This document shows positions 1 to 11,400 of a stretch of 33,712 nucleotides of DNA, piece after piece. The stretch is from NCBI GenBank assembly GCA_025766275.1, contig JAFKAC010000279.1, positions 1-33,712 of the forward strand. Reading direction: 5' to 3'. Source of the DNA: Lactarius indigo (Eukaryota; Basidiomycota; Agaricomycetes; Russulales; Russulaceae). The notes under the pieces are model-generated. The model searched no databases. It worked only from the letters and a program-made list of their open reading frames with translations, and was not told the origin of the DNA. The position numbers and the translations under genes are program-made. Position 1 is the first letter of the stretch, and every line of letters begins with the position of its first letter.

Positions 1-1
1 A

Positions 2-1613
2 GGTGTCGATACCCAGCTCGGTATAGTATACTGCAAGGAATGTCAGGACATGATCTATGATCATACGTTGGACAACATCTATCAACAAGTCATTCTGAAG
101 ATCGAGGAGCGAGAGACAAAGCTTCTAGGTACCTTCTCTCGTCTTTTCTTTCGACAACAACTGTCATAATGTTCAGACGAGAAGCGTCCTCGCGAGTCAT
201 ACCAACCCTGGAAACCCGGAGAAAAAGACATCGCCGCGCTCGAAAGCACCACCCCACTTCCCTGCCAGGGGCAACGTGGTCTTCTCAATCTAGGCCAAAC
301 GTGCTTCCTGAACGCAACTCTCCAGGCGCTCCTGCACAACCCCCTGCTGCGGAACTATTTCCTCGGAGATAAGCATAACCCAAGGTGGTGCAAGAACAAG
401 GAAGATTGCGCCTGCTGCGAGCTCGACCGCTTATTCTCCGCCACGCACACCCCGCCTCCGCAACCGGCATTCGGACCTACTGCGCTGCTCGCGACGACGT
501 GGCGCGCCGCTGGGTCGTTGGCCGGGTATGCCCAGCAAGACGCGCACGAGTGTTTGATCGCGCTGCTGAACGCGGCCCACGCGAGCGCTCGAGGATCCAC
601 TCTTTTGAAATGCAATTGCATTGTACATAGCACGTTTGGAGGGCTACTGCAAAGCGACATGCGATGCCCGCGTTGCAATTCCATGAATGAGACCGTGGAC
701 CCTTGCCTCGACATATCCCTCGGCCTCGGTCCCGGACAGAACACGCTCGCCGGGTGTCTCAAGCGGTGCGTAGTTCTGTATTCACGGGAATGCGGGTATT
801 CTGACTGCGAAAACATAGATTCACGCAGTTTGAAAGCCTTTCGGTCAAGGATTGGTCGTGTCAGAAATGCAGCAAGGTCTCACAGGAGCCGAACAAACGG
901 CTCTCGATCAAGCGTCTTCCCCCTGTGCTCTCCATCCAGTTCAAGGTCAGTGGTCACCTGACTTGACGAAGACATACTATGACGCGTATGGCATAGCGCT
1001 TCGAGCAGCGCGGAACAGAGACGTACAAGATCGACACTCCCGTGAGAGTTCCCTCATCGATCAATATGGCGCCATACACGACAACGGCGCTCGACGGCAG
1101 CGGCACGTAAGTCTTCTTGCGACCACCGCCGGATGCCGCCAGCTCATTTCTTTCCCCATGCGTGCAGGTACCCCGGCCCAGAGGCAATGTACGACTACGA
1201 GCTCTTCGCAGTGGTAAACCACGAGGGTCAGATCGATAACGGGCACTATACAAGCTTTGCGCGATTCCAGGACACGGTGCGTACTAATCTTTCCTTCCCA
1301 CCTACACCTACTCACTCATATTGGGGGACCCTCCCTGCCGTCACAGTGGTGCCGCTTCGACGACGACAAGGTGACGCCAGCGACGCTCGTAGAAGTTCTT
1401 GGGACGACAGCGCCGATATATATGGCGTTCTACGTGAAGCGGCGGCTGGACTATAAGCCGCATACTACGCCGTCGTATGTTCTGACGCGGGAGAGCGAGG
1501 CGGTGCGTGAGAGAGAGGCGCTTGCGGCCAAGGCGCGTGCGGAGCAAGAGCAGGCGCGCGAGCGCGAGCGTGAAGTTGAGGATGAGCTACTCGCGACAGT
1601 TGGATCGGTTTAG
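2..1613 (+). CDS. UBP8: Ubiquitin carboxyl-terminal hydrolase, Ubp8/USP22 type (5' partial)
   Basis: Cysteine protease of the USP family; Ubp8 is the SAGA subunit that removes ubiquitin from histone H2B. Spliced model: 2-128, 177-765, 819-945, 997-1106, 1168-1276, 1347-1613, leaving an open frame of 442 residues. The window begins inside the N-terminal zinc finger (YCKECQDMIYD). The Cys box GLLNLGQTCFLNATLQ has the catalytic Cys at residue 85 of the visible part, followed by GYAQQDAHEC. A His box, NHEGQIDNGHYTSFAR, has His 344, and WCRFDDD supplies the Asp-box region. CPRC and CQKC pairs match the internal zinc site of this family. All five introns are GT-AG and 48-70 nt. The C-terminal 50 residues are a charged helical tail rich in Glu, Arg and Ala, longer than I would expect for Ubp8. 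The start codon lies outside the window. The family is certain; the Ubp8 assignment rests on the N-terminal finger plus the internal CxxC pairs. Confidence 0.93.
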
Positions 1614-2154
1614 CGTGTGGCTGTTATACAGGGTAGGCAGGTCTCCTGTCACCGCGGCACCTAGATGAATATCATACTCAACCCGTGGAAATCCTGATCC
1701 AAAAAAAAAAAACCCCCGTGGAAATCCTTTGCTATCGTTAGTCGCTGTTGTGTAACTTAATCAAGTCATACTTGTTTCTCTCGGTCGATCGGATAGTACA
1801 AGCAATGGTATAAGCCGAGGAAGGCTCGTTCGAGATGGAGATAGGCACAGTGGACGCGCGTGAGTGTACACCTACGCGGCGGGGGTTCGGCCTGTCGATT
1901 GGGGCGCACTGGCACTGCGGGTATGACGATCGCCGCAGAGCCAACCCAGAAGGTCTCCAGGAATGTATTCGCTATCGGTATGGCAAAGAGCTTCAACATG
2001 ACCGGCGTGCGCTCGGTAAGTCCGAGTATATTAATCACGACTCAACTTGTACTGTCTCAATGGGCTCCTGTCGAGCACTTGGTCTAGCATATTGCATTAC
2101 ACTTCGGATGGCCCAAATAAACTCCACGGATTGCTATAGACGGTCGACATCTAT
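1614..2154. other. Convergent intergenic region
   Basis: This lies between the 3' ends of UBP8 (+) and the NLR gene (-). It contains an A12 tract flanked by a 14-bp direct repeat. A plus-strand open stretch around 1918-2016 ends at a donor-like GTAAGT, but no second exon or known domain could be found. No supported gene. Confidence 0.5.
1682..1728. repeat. 14-bp direct repeat flanking an A12 tract
   Basis: CCCGTGGAAATCCT occurs at 1682-1695 and again at 1715-1728. The 19 bp between them is GATCC, twelve A and CC. The layout resembles a short target-site duplication around a poly-A remnant, but replication slippage would look the same. Confidence 0.6.
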
Positions 2155-5100
2155 TTAGGTGTTAATACAAGTAGCCCAACTCCGTCCATGTACGAAATTA
2201 GACAGATCAATGTAGATATCGTATTCGCCGCCAACCCAGATATTACTTGGGCGGTGAAGACATGTCCTATGAAGTGGCGGGATCCACATCATGAGTTCCC
2301 CTTTACTACCACAAATCCATCCCTCCTTGTCGATCACAGTTTGGTCAGTAATGCATCTTTTTTTATTTTTTTGGAATCCTTTCATATCGCGTCTTGTGGT
2401 TTCCATATCTCCTGTTAGCGTTTACCGCATGAATTAGCACCCACGTCCTGATGAGACAATGCACTGACCATCTGGCGAGAATGCCATAGACTCGACCGAA
2501 TCCGTGTGGCCAATAAGTGGGCTTGTTGTTGTCTTTCCCGCCGTGACGTTCCACCATGCGTCCCACACGCGAATTGATCGGTCGCGCGATCCTGAGACAA
2601 TGCGCTGACCATCTGGCGAGAATGCCATAGAGATAACACTAGACGTGTGTCCGGCAAATGGGCCCGCCTCTGTCTCTCCCGTCGTGGCATTCCATACACG
2701 AATTGTTCCATCGCCAGAGCCTGAAACGATGCGCTGGCCATCTGGCGAGAATGCCACAAACGAGACTGAAGACGTGTTCCCCATAAATGGACCTGCCTCT
2801 GTTTCTACCGTAGTGGCGTTCCACACACGAATTGTTCCGTCGCCCGAGCCTGAGACGATGCGGCGGCCATCTGGTGAGAATGCCACAGATGAGACTTGGA
2901 CTGGATTTCCTGCGTATCTAGTAAATTGGGTTTCAACTATCCTTCCCGTAGTGGTAACTTGCGTAATGGTGTTCCACACACGAATCATTGTGTCACCACA
3001 GTCTGAGACGATGCGCTGGCCATCTGGCGAGAATGCCACAGATAAGATCGGATCCCGGATCGAAACATTCTCTTTATAAGATTGGAATATATTTCTTGTA
3101 GTGGCGTTCAACACATGAATTGTTCCGTCGTTCAAGCCCAAGGCGATGCGCTGGCCATCTGGCGAGAATACCACAGACCAGACCTGAAAGTGTTCGGCCC
3201 AATTCGGAGTAAGTAGGTCTGCCTCCTTCTCTCCCGTAGTTGTGTTCCACATGCAAGTCATTCCATCGTACCAGCTTTTGACAATGCGCTGGCCATCTGG
3301 TGAGAATGCCACAGACAGGACTTGATCTTGATCCCTCACCGAATCCATGTGTCTAGTAGATGGAGCCGTCTCCGTCTCTCCGGTCGTGCCATTCCACACA
3401 CGAATTGTCCGATCGTCCGAGCCCGAGATGATGCGCCGGCCATCAGACGAGAATGCCACGAACGAGACCGAAGATGTGTGTCCAGTATATGTATCTGCCT
3501 CCGTATCTCGCGTAGTAGCGTCCCACACACGAATTGTTCTATCGTACGAGCTTGAGACAATGCGCCGGCCATCTGGAAAGAATGCCACAGACGTGACCGG
3601 GCCCGTGTGCCCAGTATATGGGCCCACCACTTTCTCTCCCGTCGTGGCGTCCCACACATGGATTTCATTTCCCGAGCCAGAGACGATGCGCCTGCCATCC
3701 GGTGAGAATGCCACAGACTCGACTGAAGACATGCATCCAGTAAGAGGACCTGCCTCTGTCTCTCCCGTCGTAGAGTTCCAAACACGAATTGTCCGATCGG
3801 CCGAGCCTGAGACGACGCGCTGGCCATCTGGCGAGAATGCCACAGAGTTGACCAGGCCTGTGTGTCCAGGAAACAGGCTTGCCTCTATCTCTCCCGTCGT
3901 GGCGTTCCAAACACGAATTGATCCATCGTTCCAGCCTGAGACGATCCGCTGACCATCTGGCGAGATTGCCACAGAAAATGCCGAAGAGTTATGTGCAGTA
4001 AACGGGCCAGCCTCTGTCTCTCCCGTTGTGGCGTTCCACACATAAATTTCTTCCGATCCCGAGACGATGCGCCGACCATCTGGCGAAAATGCCAGAGACC
4101 GGACTGCGTATTTGTGTTTATAAAATGAGCCTGCTTCTGCCTCTCCCGTCGTGGCGTTCCACACACGAATTGCACCACCACCCGAGCCCGAGACGATGCG
4201 CTGGCCATCTGGCGAGAATGCCACAGACCGGATACTACCCCAGTGGCTTGTAAGTGGGCCTGTCTCTGTCTCCCCCGTTGTGGCGTTCCACACACGAATT
4301 TCATTGCCCGAGCCTGAGACAATGCGCTGGCCGTCCGGTGAAAGTGCAATGGAAAGAAACAGATCGGTTTTATTTCCGACGTTTGAAATCACCATCTGCG
4401 ATGATGGCCATTGAGACAATCGCCCACGTCCCACGCGTAGCATTCGAGGAAATGAGCCGGAATAACGTGCGTGAACAAGAGAGCGACTCGGCGCGAATGG
4501 TAAGGTAGAGAGATAGACATGGGGAGCGCTCTTTGCCATGGCTATCCCGAAATACCGTACAAATGCGGAGGCGTCATCGATGAATGCCCTCAATTCTTCT
4601 AGCTTCGTTTCCGACACCTGTTGCGATCATAGTTATTAGTTGTCTGCCTGCCTCGTCGAATCAACAGTTATACTCACACCTTGACCGGAGACCAACCATG
4701 CACTCAAAAATGATAACGCCGGCAAAGCAAGACGCATATTTCTTGTCAAGCTAAGGGCCTCCAGCCAAAAGAGAAATTTCGCGCCAAAGAAGACCTGAAG
4801 TTTGTCAAAGAGATCGGCTTCAAAAGCAACATCTTCTAAATGATCGCCCCAGAAGCGACAGGCATATAACAGAGTAGGTGGGACGTGTTTGGAAATCCGC
4901 GATTTAAGATCTGGAACACCAGTATTGGCGAGATATGATGATTCGAGGTTGCAGATGTTGAACTTGAGCTCATGGTGCGCTAAACCAAGACAGGAATGGG
5001 CTAAATGACGATGAGAATCGCGAAGGTTAATGTAGAAGTCGCCACTCTTCTTTTTATTTGTTAAGAAATCGCGGAATGACGTGTGAAGTGGAACGATGGG

Positions 5101-8100
5101 AAGGTTTTCATCAGCTGAATTGACATTACTCAGCAACGAGCCTAGGCGACCGAGCACTCCACGAACGGATTCAGCATCAGAATTGTCATCAACGGAGGCA
5201 TCGATGGAGGTATGGCAACGTAGAGCGATGAGGGACCGGATGGAAAGGGGTTCAAGTGCAGCAATGAGCTGTCCCATGACGGAGCGAAATAGACGCTGCG
5301 CTTCTTGGTTTCTGAAGTACCCTGTAAGGACTTCTTCGTATAAGTCGTCCAACGGATCTGGTCTACGGTGATCCGCTGTGGGTTTCAAAAGGTGCTTTAT
5401 GCATTTTGTCCGACTAAAATCAAAGGATTCGAGAGGTCTTAGGATGTATCCGCAGGCAACGGCTGCCCACTGAAACAATCCCTCCGCCTTTGTTGCCAGC
5501 GCATCGCAATAAATATTCAATTCGTCAGAATCGAGCTTCATCCGAATGAAGGTGAAAATATCGCCACGCGTTTCAGCAGCCAGGTCCAGATCATCCATAG
5601 AATTGGTGCGGATTGACAGGGCTCCAACGAACGCAGACTGGATTGCATCCTCCGGCCGTGAGGTGATGAACACACGGAAGTTCGGCGGCAGTCTAGAGAG
5701 GTTCTTGGCGAGAAATTTGTGCAAACCGTCACCACGAGTTACATCCCCACTCTCGTCCAATGCGTCGATCACAACAAGAATGGGACCGACAATATGCAGA
5801 TTTTTAAGCGGTTCCAGGATAAGGGATTCAAACAGGGTGCCATAGTCACGGGTTCCGACTCGAAGAGAGGTGTTATCCTTTACGATCTTTCCCAGCGCGG
5901 TTTTGAACGAAGGATAGCGGTCGGAGAGATCGCGGGCAAGAGTCGTGAAGAGGTGATAAGCGTCCCGCTTGGATTGCTCCTTCCGCAAGAAGATAAAGGA
6001 TGACGTAAGACGGTGCAATTTGTCGAAGCGACGTGCGATCTCATGCGCAATCGATGACTTCCCCGTACCAGCCTGCCCGAAGAGAACGAGACCACGCTCC
6101 GAAGTGGGGTCGTTCACCCAGTCGACAATGAAGTCCAAGAAAGCCGTACGCGTTCCCATAAGACAGCCCTTGTCGGGTGAGAATCGCGAGCCCGTTCCAT
6201 ATGGGATTTCTCCGATTTTTCTATCTAGTTCTATGACGATTATCAGATCGATAACCCACTAAACCGATGAACCATCAGGACTACGTACCGGCGTCTGAAA
6301 CTTGGTTTGACACCCACTCAAGATGAGTAGATATCCCGTCGACCTTGGCTGAAATTATTCCAACTCCGTCCAGAATCTGGAACGCAGTGATCTCCGTGGC
6401 GATGATACCCTGATCCAAGAAAGCCCTTCGATGATCGACAAGGGCGGTGGATAGGTCCTCAATTTCTTTGGTAGCTCCACTAGTCGTATGCTTCAACGTC
6501 CGCTTCCCTGAAAATTGCACGTTTACGCCAGCCAATGGAGTAGATGAAGATGAAGATAGCTTACAGAATTGTGAGTCCTTTGCATACGATTGGATAAAGT
6601 CACTGCAGCTACAGACGTCCTGCAGCATGACAGTAAGAATTTGGGCCTGCCTGGAGTCGGGCTTGATGTATTTCAAAGTTTCTTCGTGGTGCGCGAAATC
6701 AAACGCGTCGTGCATGGCTTCAAGCAGTTTTAGAACATTGCCGTCGCGTTGATACTGTTCTAGGAGTGTCTGGTACCCGAATAAACATAACATGAGTGTT
6801 TCCCTCCGACAATAACGCAAGCAGATGCACCTCGGGGATGGCTGAAATCATGCCATGTGCCATCTTCGCAAACGGGTGGAGCTGAGAACGAAAAGTCAGC
6901 TCAGTCGAGAAGAGGCAACATGGATATAACACGCACCTCCGCAATCGGGCTTACGGTGTCCATCACCCACTTGATTCTCCCAATAGCCCCTTCCCATGTA
7001 TTCTTTCGACCAATTGCTTTCTTGGCTTCATCGGCGAGACGGAGAGAGATCAAAGCCTTATCGGCATGCGACATCTCTGCCTGGTCATCTGGCATAGGAG
7101 TGCCAGTCTCGATGGGAAGGGTATTTGACGAAGGTATAAGAGGTTCTGTGGGGGTGGATTGAAAGGGTCCTTCGGAGTCCGGGACGATAGAGGGATTAGT
7201 AGATTCTTCAGCGGGGGGACCGTCTTCTTTGGTCGGCGTTTCGGGAAAGTGGTTGGGAATGTTGATTGGAATGTTCGGGCTCGGAGGGGGTACGTTCGTT
7301 GACACAGTGATCGTCAAATAGAGTGTGATCGGGGGCGTTGAGGGCCCAGCATCCCTATCCCCATTACTGAGGACAACAGGAATATCTACGTGCGAGACGT
7401 TTAGTTAGTTGAGCGAACGGGAAATCTAAACAAAGACGGACCACTCTGGGACGCGACAGGTATCGGTATTTCGCAGGTCCCGACAACGGCATCACTGCGT
7501 GTGAGCCGCTTCACAAAAAGACATAGTATAAGATGCGAAGACCGTTGTGTAGAACTGAACTAGAATTTTAGCTGAAAGACAAATTGAAAAAGGAATGACC
7601 TACAAGACACCAAGCTTCTGGTTCCACTGCGCTGTCTGTCCATCAACACGAACACTTTCCGTCTTCTTCACCGTCCCAAGGTTGGTGACAGTAACATAGG
7701 ACCGTCTCTTCTGGCCAATTTTGTTCTTGATATGGGGAATATTGTACGCTCGGAGGACTGACAAAGCGAACAAAGAGTTATCGAGGCACCGACGAGTCAA
7801 GAATCAAGTACATACCAGTCACCTCGACTTGTACTAGTTGCGATAGGATCCCTTGCAATTCAACGACTTGTGTGCTGTCCAAGAACGGTTCTGAGTAAGC
7901 ACTGCTACACAAGGGAGGGTATTGACGCACCCGACCCCCAAGTTTTGCGATCCCGAAGAACCCGGGCTGAGGTAGTAGCCAACAATGAAAGAAAGTCACG
8001 AGTCAATGGTTATCACGCACGAATTCGAGAGCATTTGCTGGTGGTCCGAGTCCACACCTTTTGCGGGGAGCATGATATGGATAGAAGAGAAGAATGTTGT

Positions 8101-8190
8101 GAGAGATATGAATGCAGCACGTAATGATCCCACGACAATCAAAGGTATCGTACAGGCTGGGAACAACTTCCAGCACCGCCAGTCGGCCAT
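2155..8190 (-). CDS. NLR-like STAND protein: C2 - helical - NACHT - WD40 repeats
   Basis: NACHT NTPases with repeat domains act in fungi as intracellular sensors, some in heterokaryon incompatibility (HET-E class). Spliced model: 8190-8058 (uncertain), 7890-7816, 7757-7604, 7554-7442, 7385-6937, 6881-6831, 6769-6289, 6224-4678, 4617-2469, 2411-2155, about 1802 residues. Order: C2 domain (roughly 55-170, with VLRAYNIP and VGTCEIPIP); Pro/Ser/Thr-rich linker; helical domain (WVMDTVSPIAELHPFAKMA); NACHT with Walker A GQAGTGKSS near 535 and Walker B LVVIDALDES near 635; then 14 full WD40 repeats and one partial. The last exon encodes a conserved tail (GWICGSKGELMMWIP, VHGRSWATCI). The in-frame stop at 2434 falls inside the last intron. 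That intron could instead be 33 nt, with its donor at 2444. The first exon is weak: an alternative start is at 8073, and the hydrophobic stretch it encodes may be non-coding. Recognition target unknown. Confidence 0.85.
2470..4370 (-). repeat. Tandem WD40-coding repeat array, unit about 129 bp
   Basis: About 14 full copies and one partial copy of a 43-codon unit encode FSPDGQRIVSGS, a short charged turn, IRVWNATTGETEAGP and a variable segment. Three consecutive copies of the ATCTGG core start at 2611, 2740 and 2869, exactly 129 bp apart. Copies are nearly identical in the strand-forming core and differ at a few positions after VSGS and around the GH-type turn. The pattern fits recent duplication or gene conversion, as known for the HET-E/NWD family. 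Copy 10 (HVLNATTRN) and copy 9 (SWYDGMTCMW) are the most divergent. Confidence 0.9.
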
Positions 8191-8480
8191 GTTCCAGATC
8201 TGGTACGGCGTAACTGATGTGTTCGTTATGGATTACCAGTTCAAGGGGCTACACTACAGGACCGATGAGAGTCATCAACCTACATGTGGGATAAACAATA
8301 ATGCGGCACTGAGCACTGCGGCCAGTGAGAGATTACAGTAGTATTACGGGTGAGTAAAGCCGAGAAGGGTTACAGTACAAGCTAAAAATATGGATACAGC
8401 ATTGTTCATGAAAGCATTCGTGAGGGGTCGTGCAGCGTGTCCTCAGCACATGAAAGAGAAAAGGCGTTCAACGATCGTCA

Positions 8481-11400
8481 TCAAAGCGCACGACCAGCCG
8501 CGACAAACTTGGCCTGCGGCTCCTTAGCACTGCTCAGCGGCATGAACGAGAAATTCTCCACCGCCGCCTCGTCATCAAACGGCGTCGAGAACGGGTTCTG
8601 CGCTGGCGCAGGCACGCGTACCGCCACCCGCGCGAGCGCCGCACTCGGGCTAGGCGGGAAGTACACCGTGCGTGCCGGCGCTGCACGCGCATACCCGTAC
8701 CCGTAGTGAAGCGGCATCGGGACGTGCGCCAGCGCCACGGCTGCAGGGCTCGGCGCGTTCGAGTCGGCCTCACCTGCGCTTACGGCGCTCACGGGCACGC
8801 TCGGCTTGCGGCGTGCACCGGGGTTGACAGACGTGGACGTTGGCGCCGTATCGGGCGACCAGACGGACTTGGGTTCGTATGATGGTGGCTGGGTGCGCGA
8901 GATTCCCGGAGAGGCGTACTCGAGTTCGGGGAGGCTCTTCCCACGCAGCGACGCGGCCCGTTCCGTGGAGATCGTCAGCTGGGGCCGGTGCGCCTTGTTG
9001 AAGCTTTTGCGCGCGGCACCCTTGTCGCCCCACAATGAGAGGGTTAAGCGCTTACGCCAGTTGCCATCGCCACGGAGCTTGCGTGAGAGTGTGCGGATCA
9101 CACTTTCAGGTGGCGGAGGCTGCGCAGATGCTGGAGAAACGTGATCGAAGAAGCTATCGAATGACTTGGTAGGGCCGTGCTTAAGACTAGACGAGGGATA
9201 TAAACTTTCGGGATCTTCGGAATCGACATGACGGATCGCCGCCGGCGTGAGAGGGAACTGCGGAGGTATATTTCTGGCCTGGGAGGGCTTCTCGCCGGGG
9301 AAGCGATTGTCGAACCCCGTGCGTTGATCACGCTCGAAGTTGCGCTTACCCCGAGCGTAGAGGAAGCGACGACCATACGAGTGCCAGAAGATAATGGCGA
9401 GCCCCATAAGCACAACGACGCCCCATAGCATAAGGAATATCGCAAACATAATGCGTTCTTTCTCGAGTGATTGCACGTAGGTATTGATAAGCCGCCCAAC
9501 GAGCCCGCCGTCGGGACTATCGTTATTTCCGATAGCCGCGGCTGCGATAGGCTGTGAAGCCGCATTTACTTCTTCAGGGGATAACACCAACGCGCTCTCG
9601 TTCACGCGCGGGACGTTAATGTGCAGGTTATCGTGTAGGAATGTGAGTGCATTCTCGATCGCATCGACCTTGGAGCCGATGAAGCACGCGAGGAATTCCT
9701 GGGCAGGTTGTTCCAGGATCGTCCCGTTGAAAATTGCAGAGACTGCACTCTGAAGGTCACTATAGAACGTGTTGATGGTGTCGTTGAGGGTAGTTGTGGT
9801 ACCATTAACCCATCCGAATAACCCGTCGTTGACCGTCGACTGTATGCTGTCGATATGGTTGTTGACGCCGTTCGCGTACAGTGCCGACTGGTTGTACATG
9901 CTTTGGTTGAGCGACGTGAAAATTGAGCCAGAGAAATCGCTGATGGCTACGTTCGCGCGATCGTGGAATTTAGCCTCCAGCGGAGTGACGGCCAACAACT
10001 GGAGCTGGACGGAGAGGATACCGAAAAAGCCAATCAAGAAGCAGGCGAGAGCAGGTGGGTGGAATATGTAATGGAAGAACCATGTGAGGTTGACGTGTTG
10101 AGAAGGGGTGAGACGGAGGAGTGCGCTGAGCTTATTTGCTATACGCGTCAGAAGGGGGTGAGCTAAGTCGGCCTGGAGTATGAGTAAATTGTGATCAGAG
10201 AGTGTGAGGGTTGGAGCTGTTGTCGGCCCAATATGAACCACTGTCGGATCTGACATCCATGCTTGGCGGGTGAATTTAAGATGGAGCTTGAGGTAACGCC
10301 ACTTGTACCACTCGAGTGCACAGTAGCCGGCCAATAACACCACGGCTAGGACAGCGATCAGGATAATCCCAATCTTCACAACGTTCAAAAGGTCGTGTCC
10401 GATTTCATCAATGACTGAGGTGTCCATGTTATCGCAGAAGGTGATCGTGCTGCGATCGGGAAGTGGAAGCACCGAAGAGTTGAAACTCATGCTCGCGAAA
10501 GTGTCGTTGATGTCTTTCTTTACTGCCTCGAATGGAGTGTCAAGCCTATAAACGCGTCAAAAAAAACAGCTGAGGAACTATAACAAAGAGCTCACAGGTT
10601 GTTGATTGTATCCTTCAATACAGAGACAGACGGCAAGGAAGCATTGAGCTTTGTCAAGGAGTCCTGAAAATCCGTTGGAAGAGTAACGTTCTGAAGCGCA
10701 TCGAGACTAGGGATGCTAAATTGTGGGGCCTTGATGTTCCCAAAGGGGTTTACTTTGTTAATCCCATCGATCGCTGTTTGGACCGCCGAGTTTGCCGCCG
10801 CCACGTCGTTTTGGATGGACGTGCGCAGAGAACTAAACGTGTTGGTGAGAAGAGTGTTAATCTGAAGGAGTCGTCAGAAAATCCTTTCTTCTTTCAAAAT
10901 TCTGTCAGACGCACCTCTTGTGTAGCACCAATGATCAATGAGAGTCCTCCACGCACGACCAATTCCAAAAAGCACAAGAAGGTAGAGCGGTAGATGTCAA
11001 CCAGGAAGTTGATGACGGCCTCCATGACGGTCAGCGCAAGAACAAGAGCCTCACGAGCACCATTCATGGAGGCATTAACCGCGTCCGTGATCTGCTCGTT
11101 AGTAGCTATGGCCATGAAACGAGGCATGCTTGCTGTTGACGACGCGGCTTGTTGCGCAGCCTGACAGCTCGTGAGGAGATCGCCCCTAGCATTATTCACA
11201 GCCGCCTGTGCTGAATCCGAGGAAAGTTGGAGACGGAACGCGATGAAAAGGAGAGATAAAATGGGGTATGCGAGCCACGTAAGAGAAATGATGTGATGAA
11301 GCTGGAGATATGGGGTAAGGCCACTATCCGATACACTGAGTCTTGAGTCGTAAACTGGAGGTGGTGACATCCAACGAGTGGGTGGTGGCGAGACGGACAT
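8481..11400 (-). CDS. PRM1: Plasma membrane fusion protein Prm1
   Basis: Prm1 is a multi-pass plasma-membrane glycoprotein that helps lipid bilayers merge when mating cells or hyphae fuse. Spliced model: 11400-10915, 10861-10596, 10545-8481, giving 938 residues; both introns are GT-AG (about 50 nt). Membrane segments visible near 41-62 ([19 protein letters not shown]), 140-162, 306-330 ([20 protein letters not shown]), 415-440 and 617-640. The long extracellular loops carry many N-x-S/T sites ([18 protein letters not shown]). The family-typical stretch [17 protein letters not shown] is present. The C-terminal 300 residues are a Pro/Ser-rich tail, longer than in yeast Prm1. The start at 11400 gives [18 protein letters not shown] just before the first helix; the frame is open further upstream but has no family-like content. 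It lies head-to-tail upstream of the NLR gene, with about 290 bp between them. Pheromone control is known in yeast; no response element was established here. Confidence 0.92.

Noticed and set aside
1835..2158. Plus-strand frames with GTAAGT donor near 2015
   Set aside because: The stretch looks mildly coding, but no downstream exon joins in frame before the convergent NLR tail.
2645..3952. Plus-strand frames of 144 and 201 codons across the WD40 array
   Set aside because: They are antisense shadows of the repeat array; the regular repeats keep the opposite strand open, and the minus-strand reading gives clear WD40 units.
7985..8341. Plus-strand 118-codon frame opposite the NLR 5' end
   Set aside because: It overlaps the C2-coding exon region antisense and has no recognisable motif.
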